From Nocardia sp. CC227C (GTDB taxonomy: Bacteria; Actinomycetota; Actinomycetes; Mycobacteriales; Mycobacteriaceae): a stretch of 64,000 bases of DNA. Below the pieces are notes generated by a model. The model was not told where the DNA came from and searched no databases. It saw only the letters and a program-made list of their open reading frames with translations. The position numbers and the translations under genes are program-made. How positions within the stretch are numbered: the stretch's first letter is position 1; each line of letters begins with the position of its first letter. The DNA lies in the NCBI RefSeq assembly GCF_030767025.1, contig NZ_JASITE010000004.1, positions 1 to 64,000 on the forward strand, written 5' to 3'. Positions 9,003-17,709 of the stretch are shown here, piece after piece.

Positions 9003-9521
9003 TCAGCGCAGCAGGACGTCCGCGTCCGCCGGGAGGGCGTCGACGGGCCACCAGCGCAGGTCCGCGGATTCCGAGCTGCGCACCGGGACGGCCCCCTCGG
9101 GGGCACGGATGCGGAAGAGCAGGTCCAGGTGGCGGGTGGGGACGCCGAGCGAACAGGTGATGGGGTGGGCCTGCGCACCGTAGAGGCCGGGCTCCAGTAC
9201 CAGGTCCGGAATGCCGGACTCCTCGACGGCCTCCCGGAAGGCGGCCGCCGACACCGTGTCGTCGGCCTCCTCGCAGTGGCCACCCAGCTGAATCCAGCGG
9301 CCCACCTTCGGATGCAGGGTGAGCAGCACCTCGCTGCCGTCGTGGGAGAACACCACCGCCGAGGCGGTGATGTGGCCCGGCGCGTGCTCACGCAGGCAGC
9401 CGCGCGGAGCCGAGCCGAGGAACGCCAGCATGGCCTCGCGCAGGGATTCGTCGGACGTCGTTGGCGGCGACCAGGTTTCGAGCAGTTCGACGGCCGACTT
9501 GTGCAGTGATTCCGCGCTCAC
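9003..9521 (-). CDS. Nudix hydrolase
   Basis: Predicted hydrolase of a nucleoside diphosphate linked to another moiety; substrate unknown. The 172-aa protein has a Nudix box of the GGH type, LGGHCEEADD followed by REAVEESG, where the REUXEEXGU core carries the metal-binding glutamates. A C-terminal HLDLLFRIRAPEG segment is also typical. Start GTG 9521 follows a G-rich stretch; longer in-frame starts would add low-complexity residues. It sits upstream of ribH and downstream of fbiB in the same direction, with spacers of about 100 bp and more, so an operon is uncertain. Confidence 0.85.
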   Translation of the reverse strand: MSAESLHKSAVELLETWSPPTTSDESLREAMLAFLGSAPRGCLREHAPGHITASAVVFSHDGSEVLLTLHPKVGRWIQLGGHCEEADDTVSAAAFREAVEESGIPDLVLEPGLYGAQAHPITCSLGVPTRHLDLLFRIRAPEGAVPVRSSESADLRWWPVDALPADADVLLR

Positions 9522-9738
9522 CCGGGCACCCCCGGCAGGCCGTGGTCGATTGCCCGCGCGGCGACCGCCACGGTGCCGGGCACGCTGCGCCGCGCCAGGT
9601 CCGGTCGTTCCTCGCCGCGCAGCGTCGGACACAGTGGTGGCCGACGGCCCACAACCGCGCCGTCGCTCGCCGGCCCCGGCAGTGATCTACGGCTCACGAC
9701 TGCGCCGTAGCTCGCCGGACCTCGAAGTGATCGACGGC

Positions 9739-11094
9739 TCACAGTTCCACCAGACCGACGCCGGGATCGCGCGGTTCGCGGGGCGCCAGTTCCTCCGGCG
9801 CGTAGCCGATCGCGATGGCTCCCAGGGGATTCCAGTCATCCTCCAGGCGGAGCGCCGCGCGAGTGATCTCCGGCGCGAAGATGGTGGAGCCGATCCAGCA
9901 GCTGCCGACGCCCCGGGTGGCGAGCGCGACCAGCAGGCCCTGCACGGCCGCGCCCACCGCCACGGTGAACATGGTGGACTCGGCCGCGCGGCGGGTGGCG
10001 TCGGGGTAGTCGTGCGCGCCGTCGGGCACGCAGAACGGGATGATCACCTCGGGGGCGTCGAAGAGGATGCGGCCGCGGGCGACCCGCCGCTCCACGCGTT
10101 CGGGGCTCAGCCCGTCGGCTTTGAGGTCGGCGCGCCACTTCTCCGCCATGGCTTCCAGCAACCGCAGCCGCAGCCCCCGCTCGCGCACCCAGACGAACCG
10201 CACCGGGCGGGTGTGATGGGGAGCCGGTGCGGTGAGGGCGTCCGCCACGGCGGAGCGGATGATCTCGGGCGGCACCGGGGTGTCGGCGAACTGCCGCACC
10301 GAGCGGCGCAGCAGCAGCGCTTCCCGGCGGCCCTGTTCGATGGCCTCGGCGGTGCCCAGCCAGAACAGGTCTTCCTCGCCGCGGCGCAGCAGGTCCGCGG
10401 CGGTGGAGCCGTCGTCGCCGTATTCGAGTCCGCGCACCACGGCCACGGGCACGCCGGCGAGTTTGCCCTTCACCAGATCGGCGGCGGCGGCCAGCTCGTC
10501 GGCGACGGCGACCTGGGTGACGTGCAGTTCATTGCCCTGCCCGTCGACCGCCCCGTTGTAGTCGTGCAGGACCCGCAGGCCCGAGGAGCCGATGGCGGTA
10601 TCGGTCTGGCCGTTGCGCCAGGCGCGGCCCATGGTGTCGGTGACGACCACGGCGACCCGCACGCCGAGCCGGTCGGCCAGCGCGGTGCGCAGCGCCTTGG
10701 CGCTGGCGTCGGGATCGACCGGGAGCAGCACCAATTCGCCCTGTTCGACATTGGAGCCGTCCACCCCGGAGGCGGCCTGCACGATGCCGAGCTTGTTCTC
10801 GGTGATCAGGGTGCGGCCCTTGCGGGCCAGTACCCGCACCGCCTCCCGCGCCACCAGTTCCCGGCGTGCGGTGTCCCGCGCCTCCGGATCGGTCGGGGCG
10901 GCCACCACGCGGCCCTCGGCCTTGGCGACGATCTTGCTGGTGACCACCAGGATGTCCCCGTCCTCCAGCCAGGGCGCCCGGGCCGCGACGGCATCGGCCA
11001 GATCGTCGCCGGGACGGAATTCGGGCAGTCCGTGGACGGGCAGGATGCGCAGCTCGCCGCCCACCGCGTGGTCGGTCACCCGCTCCGCGCTCAT
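9739..11094 (-). CDS. fbiB: Bifunctional F420:L-glutamate ligase / dehydro-F420-0 reductase FbiB
   Basis: Adds the glutamate tail to coenzyme F420-0 and, through its C-terminal nitroreductase-like FMN domain, reduces dehydro-F420-0. The 451-aa length equals that of mycobacterial FbiB. The N-terminal CofE domain has [17 protein letters not shown] and [21 protein letters not shown]; the C-terminal domain starts near [19 protein letters not shown] 11094 overlaps the fbiA stop by 4 nt, so the two are co-translated. Same order as Rv3261-Rv3262. Confidence 0.95.
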   Translation of the reverse strand: MSAERVTDHAVGGELRILPVHGLPEFRPGDDLADAVAARAPWLEDGDILVVTSKIVAKAEGRVVAAPTDPEARDTARRELVAREAVRVLARKGRTLITENKLGIVQAASGVDGSNVEQGELVLLPVDPDASAKALRTALADRLGVRVAVVVTDTMGRAWRNGQTDTAIGSSGLRVLHDYNGAVDGQGNELHVTQVAVADELAAAADLVKGKLAGVPVAVVRGLEYGDDGSTAADLLRRGEEDLFWLGTAEAIEQGRREALLLRRSVRQFADTPVPPEIIRSAVADALTAPAPHHTRPVRFVWVRERGLRLRLLEAMAEKWRADLKADGLSPERVERRVARGRILFDAPEVIIPFCVPDGAHDYPDATRRAAESTMFTVAVGAAVQGLLVALATRGVGSCWIGSTIFAPEITRAALRLEDDWNPLGAIAIGYAPEELAPREPRDPGVGLVEL

Positions 11095-12089
11095 GGCTTG
11101 ACTCCCGCGACATCCAGGGCCTCGCGCACCATCTCGGCGGTGGCGGCCGGATCGGTCATGAGCAGCGGCACGCTGCGCACCTCGACGCCCGGCACCACGG
11201 CGGTATCGGTGCTGTGCACCAGCCAGCCGTCCAGGATGCCGGTGGCCGAGCGCGCGCCGTAGTGGTTGCCGACGGATTCGGCGTCGGACGCGACGCCGAT
11301 CACCGACAGGCAGGCATCGGCCATGCCGCGCAACGGTTTTCCACCGATCACCGGCGCGATGCCGACTACCTTGGCGGTAGTGGTGCGCAGCGCGCCGCGA
11401 ATGCCGGGCACGGACAGGATGGCGCCGATGCTCACGACGGGGTTGGAGGGGGCCAGCAACACCGCATCCGCGGATTCTATGATTTCCGTCACACCCGGGG
11501 CCGGTTTCGCCACATCAGCCCCAATAGTCACGAATCCATGGGTCTCTACATTGGCCCGGTAGCGAACCCACCACTCCTGGAAATGGATCGCGCGGCGTTC
11601 GCCAGCATTCTCCGGGTCATCGATCACGACGTGAGTTTCACACCTGTCGTCGGTTGCCGGGAGCAGCTTCACGCCGGGTTGCCACCGGTTGCAGAGGGCC
11701 TCGGTGACCGCCGAGAGCGGGTACCCCTGGCGCAGCATTTCACTGCGGATGAGATGGGTGGCGATATCGCGATCCCCCAACCCGAACCAATCGGGCTGAG
11801 CCTGATATCTCGCCAGTTCCTCCTTGGCGTTCCAGGTCTCGTTCGCATGCCCCCAGCCCCGCTCCGGATCGATGCCGCCACCCAGGGTGTACATGCAGGT
11901 GTCCAGGTCAGGGCAGATGCGCAGGCCGTGCATCCAGACGTCGTCGCCGATATTGACGATGGCAGTCACGTCCGCGCCGGGCAGCAGCTCGCGCACGCCC
12001 TGCAGGAACCGCGCGCCGCCGACGCCGCCGACCAGGACCGCGATCCGCAGGCCGGTGCCGGGCGCGCTCTCCGCTTGTTCTCCAGTCAC
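11091..12089 (-). CDS. fbiA: Phosphoenolpyruvate/2-phospholactate transferase FbiA (CofD)
   Basis: Transfers the activated phospho-C3 unit to 7,8-didemethyl-8-hydroxy-5-deazariboflavin to give (dehydro-)F420-0. The 332-aa protein matches FbiA length. It has the N-terminal nucleotide-binding [32 protein letters not shown], the [12 protein letters not shown] segment and [11 protein letters not shown]. Start GTG 12089 was chosen by family length; the upstream in-frame extension of about 100 codons has no FbiA similarity. It is divergent from whiB2 across 344 bp. Confidence 0.95.
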   Translation of the reverse strand: MTGEQAESAPGTGLRIAVLVGGVGGARFLQGVRELLPGADVTAIVNIGDDVWMHGLRICPDLDTCMYTLGGGIDPERGWGHANETWNAKEELARYQAQPDWFGLGDRDIATHLIRSEMLRQGYPLSAVTEALCNRWQPGVKLLPATDDRCETHVVIDDPENAGERRAIHFQEWWVRYRANVETHGFVTIGADVAKPAPGVTEIIESADAVLLAPSNPVVSIGAILSVPGIRGALRTTTAKVVGIAPVIGGKPLRGMADACLSVIGVASDAESVGNHYGARSATGILDGWLVHSTDTAVVPGVEVRSVPLLMTDPAATAEMVREALDVAGVKP

Positions 12090-12433
12090 ATCCGCACAGC
12101 CTATGCGGTCGTCGCGGGAACCCGCCGTACGCCATATTTGCCGGTCATTTGCTGGTTTGAGTCGCCGCGGTTCGGGTAAAGGGATCGAGGATGGTAACGG
12201 AATAGCTTCGGCGGCTTGACCACCGCCACGCCCGGCGTGTCTAATCACAGGCATGTCATTCCGGGTTCGCGCGAGAGAGCAAGGCGCGAACGGATTTTCG
12301 AACAGATGTTCGCAACGGGATGGCGCTAGCTCGGGGATGTCCGCGGGACAACGTCGCGGTGTTGGGCCGTCGGTGGGAACGGCTGTCGACGGATTAATCA
12401 TTCTGCGCTAACACACAGTGAGGAGGCGGAGCG
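12090..12433. promoter_or_regulatory. Divergent fbiA / whiB2 promoter region
   Basis: No gene is supported in these 344 bp. The region must hold promoters for fbiAB (minus) and whiB2 (plus). whiB2 has a very strong ribosome site (GAGGAGG) five nt before its codon. I could not assign a single clear -10/-35 pair. Confidence 0.4.
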
Positions 12434-12901
12434 ATGGCCGATGAGCTGGCCCCGTCAGGCATTCCGGGCGGTGTATCGCAAACCGATTCCACAGCAGGCG
12501 CAGCACCAGACTTCTGCGCCGACAACCGAATCGGATACGAGGGGGGTGACATGACGACACGGCACCACGGGGGACAGTGGGCCCGCACGCAACTCCAACC
12601 GGAGGCGCCGCGGCTCAGCCTGATCGTCACCGGGATGGACGACATGCTCGACGCCGTCGCGCGTTCGAGCCGGGAGATGGACGCCGAACAGTGGCAGGAG
12701 CGGGCCCTGTGCGCCCAAACCGATCCCGAGGCGTTCTTCCCGGAGAAGGGTGGTTCCACCCGCGAGGCCAAGCGCATCTGTCAGGGCTGCGAGGTCCGCG
12801 ACGAATGCCTCGAGTACGCCCTCGCCCACGATGAGCGCTTCGGCATCTGGGGCGGGCTCTCCGAACGCGAACGCCGCCGCCTCAAGCGAGGAATCATCTG
12901 A
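12434..12901 (+). CDS. whiB2: WhiB-family iron-sulfur regulator, WhiB2/WhmD type
   Basis: Fe-S cluster transcription regulator required for septation and cell division in mycobacteria (WhmD). The 155-aa protein has four cluster cysteines (C93, C116, C119, C125), the GIWGG turn at 137-141 and the basic tail SERERRRLKRGII. The segment LCAQTDPEAFFPEKGGSTRE is near-identical to mycobacterial WhiB2 from memory. The N-terminal 80 residues are variable, so the true start could be later (for example Met40), but ATG 12434 has the only strong ribosome site. Placement beside fbiA and a zincin-like gene matches Rv3259-Rv3261. Confidence 0.95.
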   Translation: MADELAPSGIPGGVSQTDSTAGAAPDFCADNRIGYEGGDMTTRHHGGQWARTQLQPEAPRLSLIVTGMDDMLDAVARSSREMDAEQWQERALCAQTDPEAFFPEKGGSTREAKRICQGCEVRDECLEYALAHDERFGIWGGLSERERRRLKRGII

Positions 12902-13187
12902 GGTATCGCAGCGGCAATCCGTTGCACCACCTGAGTTTTCGCCCCGCCGCCGATGAGGTGGCGAGGTAGCACAGCCGGACGAGTAGGCCCCCGATCCCGT
13001 CGCGACCATCGCGACGAGATCCGATGAGGGTGGGCCACTCTCCACCGAATCCCCAGCACCCGACGGAATCCGCACGGCTACCCAGCCCGGCGCGGCATAC
13101 GGGTGACCAATTCTCCCGAGCGGCAAGCCCACTCGGTTCCCCCCACGCCGCACCGACACGGCTCGACCGCGCGCGGGCAGCGTCGAA

Positions 13188-13400
13188 GACGTCCGGGTCG
13201 ACTACGGGCCGCGTCGGTCACCTCCGGGTGCACGCCGGGGCAGCGTAGACGTCCGGATCCACTCCGGTACCGCGTCGATCACCTCCGGGTGCACGCCGGG
13301 GCAGCGTAGACGTCCGGATCCACTCCGGTACCGCGTCGATCACCTCCGGATCCACGCCGAGACCGCGTCGACCACGTCCTGATCTACTCCGGGGCGGGGT
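13188..13400. repeat. 61-bp tandem repeat built from two ~30-bp halves
   Basis: The gap 12902-13383 has no gene. In its second half a 61-bp unit, containing CACGCCGGGGCAGCGTAGAC and TCCGGATCCACTCCGGTACC, occurs twice almost perfectly (unit starts 13231 and 13292), flanked by degenerate copies. Each unit divides into two similar halves with the core CxTCCGGxT. The degenerate copies run into the last codons of the zincin-like gene, which ends at 13384. Confidence 0.75.
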
Positions 13401-13863
13401 CGATCACGTCCGGGTCTACGCCCAGGTAGGTGGCGATCTGCTGGACCAGCACCTCGCGCAGGAGATCCACCAGGTCGTCGGGGTCGCCCGCGCGCAACTC
13501 CAGGGGTTTGCGGAACAGGACCACGCGGGCACGGGTGGCCACGCCGTGGCGATCCACGCCCGCGGGAATCAGCCGCGACAGCGGCACCGGGCCGTCGGCC
13601 ACCACCTCATCCGGCCAGGTGACCGAATCCGGGTGCAGCGGACGGATTTTCGGGACGTCGTCGACCGCGATATCGAGCTTCGTGAGGCGGTCGTGCCAGC
13701 GGCCGTCGAGGGGCGCGAACGCCTCCAGCACGAGGCGGTCGAACTGCTGGCCGCGAGTGCGCCAAGCCGGAACGGTCGGCGGCAACATCGGCCCGCGCAC
13801 ACCCCGCCCGCGGCGGATCACCGACCGCGCGGTGGGCGGTCGCCTCTTACGTGAACGGGTCAT
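13384..13863 (-). CDS. Zincin-like metallopeptidase-family protein, catalytic motif lost
   Basis: Homologue of Rv3259 by position and sequence, 159 aa. The family (zincin-like, DUF1025 type) normally carries HExxHxxG in the helix before the C-terminus; here that place reads REVLVQQIATYLG, so neither zinc histidine is present and peptidase activity is unlikely. The N-terminus is basic (MTRSRKRRPPTARSVIRRGRG). The start is ATG 13863 without a good ribosome site. It is convergent with whiB2 and divergent from DUF3499. Function unknown. Confidence 0.75.
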   Translation of the reverse strand: MTRSRKRRPPTARSVIRRGRGVRGPMLPPTVPAWRTRGQQFDRLVLEAFAPLDGRWHDRLTKLDIAVDDVPKIRPLHPDSVTWPDEVVADGPVPLSRLIPAGVDRHGVATRARVVLFRKPLELRAGDPDDLVDLLREVLVQQIATYLGVDPDVIDPAPE

Positions 13864-13907
13864 ACGAAGAATCTACTGCGTTCGATTGCCTCCGCTCCGC
13901 TCCGGCG

Positions 13908-14004
13908 GATTCGCGGCGCTGGAGGTCCCGGTTCTTCCCTCCCTCCGCTCCCCCGCTTCGCTCCTCCGCTCCGGTCAGTCCAGAACCGGGACGCGCCGCG
14001 AATC
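13908..14004. repeat. 97-bp hairpin element, copy A
   Basis: Base-for-base the reverse complement of 56426-56522 (copy B). It is itself an imperfect palindrome: the outer arm ATTCGCGGCGC and an inner arm such as AGAACCGGGAC have complements at the opposite end around a purine-rich centre. It lies about 45 bp upstream of the zincin-like gene. Similarity continues weakly to about 13885. Confidence 0.85.
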
Positions 14005-14031
14005 GGAGGGTGGATGCGGCAGGGCGCTTGC

Positions 14032-14316
14032 GACGAGTGGACGCGGCAGGCGCTCGTGACGAGTGGACGCAGCGGCGCTTGCGACGAGAGGACGCGGTGG
14101 GCGCTTGCGACGAGAGGACGCGGCAGGCGCTTGCGACGAGAGGACGCGGCAGGCGCTTGCGACGAGAGGACGCGGTGGGCGCTTGCGACGAGAGGACGCG
14201 GCAGGCGCTTGCGACGAGAGGACGCGGCAGGCGCTTGCGACGAGAGGACGCGGCAGGCGCTTGCGACGAGAGGACGCGGCAGGCGCTTGCGACGAGAGGA
14301 CGCGGTGGGCGCTTAT
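14032..14316. repeat. 26-bp minisatellite, about 11 copies
   Basis: The unit GACGAGAGGACGCGGCAGGC + GCTTGC is repeated head to tail at 14032, 14058, 14083, 14109 and then every 26 bp to 14291, with a degenerate copy after that. Variants alternate GGCAGG and GGTGGG. All three plus-strand frames are open because 26 is not a multiple of 3, giving Arg-rich phantom ORFs. No spacers separate the copies, so it is not CRISPR. The rest of 13864-14597 has no gene. Confidence 0.9.
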
Positions 14317-14597
14317 GAGGAGTGGGCGCGGTGGGCGGCCGGGGCGCGGATGAAGGGGGCGTACGGCAATGCGGGCGAAGTGGTCCTCCGCCGGGGCTGA
14401 TGGGCGGCTGCACCGTGGGGTGGGCGATGGCGACGCGGCGGGGGTGCGGGGGTGGTCCCGGGTGGGGTGGGCGTGGGGGAATTCGGGTGGAATCGCTGGG
14501 TGGAAAGGTCCTGTATGCGGGGAACCGCCGGAGTGAGACCGGCAACATTGAGCGTGTCTGTCCCCGGCGAGGCGTGAGGGGGGTTACCCTGCTTGGC

Positions 14598-15002
14598 GTG
14601 ATTCCCATGCGTCGTTGCTGCCGTCCAGGCTGCAAGAACCCGGCCGTCGCGACGCTGACCTATGTGTACTCCGAGTCGACGGCCGTGGTCGGGCCGCTGG
14701 CCACGGTGGCCGAGCCGCACTCCTGGGATCTGTGTGAAACACATGCGTCCCGGATTACCGCCCCGAAGGGCTGGGAGATGGTGCGGCACGAGGGCGGGTT
14801 CTCGTCCAGCACACCGGATGACGACGATCTGACCGCCTTGGCCGAGGCCGTGCGCGAAGCGGGGCTACGACGGCGGTCACCGGAACCGGAACAGCCCGGA
14901 TATCCCGGATACTCCGACTACGCACCCCCGCAGCGCACCACCCGCACCGGACGCACCGGACGCCGTGGTCACCTCCGGGTCCTCCCCGACCCACCCGGCT
15001 GA
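14598..15002 (+). CDS. DUF3499 family protein
   Basis: Homologue of Rv3258c, conserved across mycolic-acid actinobacteria and always beside the phosphomannomutase gene. It is 134 aa. The conserved core is RRCCRPGCKNPAVATLTYVY, SESTAVVGPLATVAEPHSWD and LCETHASRITAPKGWEMVRH; two paired cysteines (CCRPGC) and LCETH suggest a small metal-binding fold. The tail is acidic then low-complexity. GTG 14598 is preferred: a TACCCT -10 box ends 7 nt upstream, which predicts a leaderless mRNA; ATG 14607 is the alternative. Function unknown. Confidence 0.85.
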   Translation: MIPMRRCCRPGCKNPAVATLTYVYSESTAVVGPLATVAEPHSWDLCETHASRITAPKGWEMVRHEGGFSSSTPDDDDLTALAEAVREAGLRRRSPEPEQPGYPGYSDYAPPQRTTRTGRTGRRGHLRVLPDPPG

Positions 15003-15081
15003 TCCCCTGATGCGCACTCGACCGGGCGCTGAAGTCGGGCAGGCGGACCAGCACAGCGGTTCTCCTACTAGGGTGTTGGCT

Positions 15082-16458
15082 ATGACAGTCGCCCGGTCTG
15101 CCGATTCCGTTCATGCAGTGATCAAGGCGTACGACGTTCGCGGGGTAGTGGGCGAACAGATCGACGCGGATTTCGTCAAGGATGTCGGTGCGTCGTTCGC
15201 GCGGCTGATGCGCGAGGAGGGCGCGCGGCAGGTCGTGATCGGCCACGATATGCGCGACTCCTCCCCCGCGCTGGCCGCCGCCTTCGCCGCGGGCGTACAG
15301 GCCCAGGGCCTCGACGTGGTCCACATCGGCCTGGCCTCCACCGACGAGTTGTACTTCGCCTCCGGCCATCTCGACTGCCCGGGCGCCATGTTCACCGCCT
15401 CGCACAATCCGGCCCGGTACAACGGCATCAAGCTGTGCCGCGCCAAGGCGCTTCCGGTCGGGCAGGACACCGGCCTGGCCACCATCACCGACGAGGTGAT
15501 CAACGGCGTGCCCGCCTACGACGGCGAGCCGGGCACCGCCACCGAGCAGGACCTGCTCTCCGCCTACGCGGCCTTCCTGCACAAACTGGTCGATCTGAGC
15601 GCGTCGCGCCCGCTGCGCATCGCCGTGGACGCGGGCAACGGCATGGGCGGCTTCACCGTGCCCGCCGTCCTGGGCACGCTGCCGCAGTTCACCATCGAAC
15701 CGCTCTATTTCGAACTCGACGGCACCTTCCCCAATCACGAAGCCAATCCCCTGGATCCGAAGAATCTGGTGGATCTGCAGGAGTTCGTCCGCCAGACCGG
15801 GGCCGATATCGGGCTGGCCTTCGACGGCGACGCCGACCGCTGCTTCGTGGTGGACGAGAAGGGCGACCCGGTCTCCCCGTCGGCGGTGACCGCGCTGGTG
15901 GCCGAGCGTGAGCTGGCCAAGGAGCCGGGCGCGACCGTCATCCACAATCTGATCACCTCCAAGGCGGTGCCGGAGTTGGTGCAGGAACTCGGCGGCACCC
16001 CGGTGCGCACCCGCGTCGGCCACTCCTTCATCAAGCAGCAGATGGCCGCCACCGGCGCGATCTTCGGCGGTGAGCATTCCGCGCACTACTACTTCCGCGA
16101 CTTCTGGGGCGCGGATTCCGGCATGCTGGCGGCCCTGCACGTGCTGGCCGCGCTGGGCGAGAAGGACCGCCCGATGTCCGAGCTCGCGTCCGCCTATGCA
16201 ACATATGCGGGCTCCGGTGAGATCAACTCAACAGTGGCGGATGCGAAGGAGCGGACCATGGCGGTGGTGGAGGCGTTCCGCGATCGGGCCGCCGCGGTGG
16301 ACCGGCTCGACGGCGTGACCGTGCAACTGCCCGAAGGCGCGTGGTTCAACCTGCGTGCCTCCAATACCGAACCGCTGCTGCGCCTCAATGTCGAAGCCCG
16401 ATCGCAGGAGGAAGTAGACGCACTCGTAACCGAGATTCTGAGCATCGTGCGCGGCTGA
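15082..16458 (+). CDS. manB: Phosphomannomutase / phosphoglucomutase ManB (PmmA)
   Basis: Interconverts mannose-6-phosphate and mannose-1-phosphate for GDP-mannose, hence for PIMs, lipomannan and LAM. 458 aa. It has the phosphoserine loop TASHNPARYNGIK, the metal loop DGDADRCF, the sugar-specificity GGEHSAHYYFRD and the C-terminal phosphate loop RASNTEPLLRLN. The ATG at 15082 follows TAGGGT by 7 nt, so the mRNA is probably leaderless. It starts a cluster with the TobH protein and manA, as in Rv3257c-Rv3255c. Confidence 0.95.
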   Translation: MTVARSADSVHAVIKAYDVRGVVGEQIDADFVKDVGASFARLMREEGARQVVIGHDMRDSSPALAAAFAAGVQAQGLDVVHIGLASTDELYFASGHLDCPGAMFTASHNPARYNGIKLCRAKALPVGQDTGLATITDEVINGVPAYDGEPGTATEQDLLSAYAAFLHKLVDLSASRPLRIAVDAGNGMGGFTVPAVLGTLPQFTIEPLYFELDGTFPNHEANPLDPKNLVDLQEFVRQTGADIGLAFDGDADRCFVVDEKGDPVSPSAVTALVAERELAKEPGATVIHNLITSKAVPELVQELGGTPVRTRVGHSFIKQQMAATGAIFGGEHSAHYYFRDFWGADSGMLAALHVLAALGEKDRPMSELASAYATYAGSGEINSTVADAKERTMAVVEAFRDRAAAVDRLDGVTVQLPEGAWFNLRASNTEPLLRLNVEARSQEEVDALVTEILSIVRG

Positions 16459-16527
16459 CTGGAATAGTGGAATCACAGAGCGTGGATTCGCACGCGGGTG
16501 ACCCGATGAGGGGAGGTGGCAACGCCC

Positions 16528-17709
16528 ATGATCGCTGGGACACCGGTTCTGGACCTCGATGACGTCGCCTCGCTGGAGGCGGCCGATTCCGGAGGGACAC
16601 TGCGTTCCGCCGCGTCGGCGGGTGCGCAGGTGCGCGCCACCGCCGCGGCCATCGACGAGGACATCCTGCGTCGTCTCACCGGTATGCGGCCGCGCAGCCT
16701 GGTCATGGTGTCCGGCTCGGGCCGGGCGGCCCGGGCGGCGGGCATTCTGATCGCCGCACTCGGCGACCGCGCCAATCTGCCGGTCGTGCCCGCCACCACG
16801 ATTCCGCCGTGGGTGGGTCCCCTCGACGTGGTGCTGGTGGCCGGTGACGACGCGGGCGATCCGCGGCTGGCCGAGGCGGTGGACCGGGCGCTGCGCCGCG
16901 GCGCGGAGGTGGTGGTCGCGGCTCCCGACGAGGGTCCGATGCGCGCCGTCGCCGCGGGCCGGGCCACCGTGCTGCCCCCGCGCGTGCCCGTCCTCGACCA
17001 CAATCGGATGCTGCGGTTCCTGGCGGTCGGCACCGCCGTGCTGACGGCGCTGGACCCCGGCCGCATCGCACCGCTGGTTCCCGACCTGAGTTCGCTCGCC
17101 GACCTGCTGGATGCCGAGGCGCTGCGCGGCGGCCCGCAGAACGAGTCCTTCCACAATCCCGCCAAAGCCCTCGCCACCCGGATGCGGGAGCGCCGCATCG
17201 TGCTCGCGGGCGATTCCCCCGCCGCCATCGAACTGGCCGAGCACGCGGCCGAGGTGCTGCTGGCCACCGCCGGTCAGATCGTGGCCTCGGCCGATCTCGC
17301 CGAGACCGTGGCCGCGCACGCCCGCATGGTGGAGGCCGCCGGGGTGGACGCCCCCGGCTACGACCCGCTGTTCCACGACGAGCAGCTCGACGGTCCCGCC
17401 CCCGTGGACAAGGTGCGGGTGTTCGTGGTGACCGCGGACGCCGATCAGGTGGCGGCGCGGCGGCGGCTGGCCGTCTTCGGCGCGGGCCAGGGTTTGGTGG
17501 ACGCCGATCTGGTCAATGTCGACGTGGACCTCATGGGCGCGGGATCGCCCGCCCCCGCCGAAGGCCAGGCCGCTCCCGCCGGACGAGGCGGAGAATTGGA
17601 ACAGCTCGCGGTATTGGCCCTGCGCCTGGAGATGGCCGCTGCGTATCTACGACTACTCGGTTCCCGTCCGGCAACGACGCCGGGACACTACGACGGGGGA
17701 CACTACTAG
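16528..17709 (+). CDS. TobH/SIS-domain phosphosugar-isomerase-like protein
   Basis: Homologue of Rv3256c, 393 aa from ATG 16528 (GTG 16516 is possible, but the GGGAGG ribosome site would then touch it). Related to the bifunctional phosphoglucose/phosphomannose isomerase family. An N-terminal SIS-like domain holds the LVMVSGSGRAARAAGILIAAL phosphosugar-binding segment (residues about 50-70), and a second SIS-like half begins near RIVLAGDSPAAIELAEHAAE. It lacks a recognisable catalytic set, so enzymatic function is unproven. It lies between manB and manA, its stop overlapping the manA GTG by one base, suggesting a role in mannose-phosphate supply. Confidence 0.82.
   Translation: MIAGTPVLDLDDVASLEAADSGGTLRSAASAGAQVRATAAAIDEDILRRLTGMRPRSLVMVSGSGRAARAAGILIAALGDRANLPVVPATTIPPWVGPLDVVLVAGDDAGDPRLAEAVDRALRRGAEVVVAAPDEGPMRAVAAGRATVLPPRVPVLDHNRMLRFLAVGTAVLTALDPGRIAPLVPDLSSLADLLDAEALRGGPQNESFHNPAKALATRMRERRIVLAGDSPAAIELAEHAAEVLLATAGQIVASADLAETVAAHARMVEAAGVDAPGYDPLFHDEQLDGPAPVDKVRVFVVTADADQVAARRRLAVFGAGQGLVDADLVNVDVDLMGAGSPAPAEGQAAPAGRGGELEQLAVLALRLEMAAAYLRLLGSRPATTPGHYDGGHY

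Noticed and set aside
14032..14316. CRISPR array
   Set aside because: The 26-bp units are directly adjacent with no unique spacers, and no cas genes are present; it is a minisatellite.
13851..14400. Arg-rich plus-strand ORFs of 96-155 codons
   Set aside because: All three frames are open because of the 26-bp repeat; there is no ribosome site or recognisable protein.
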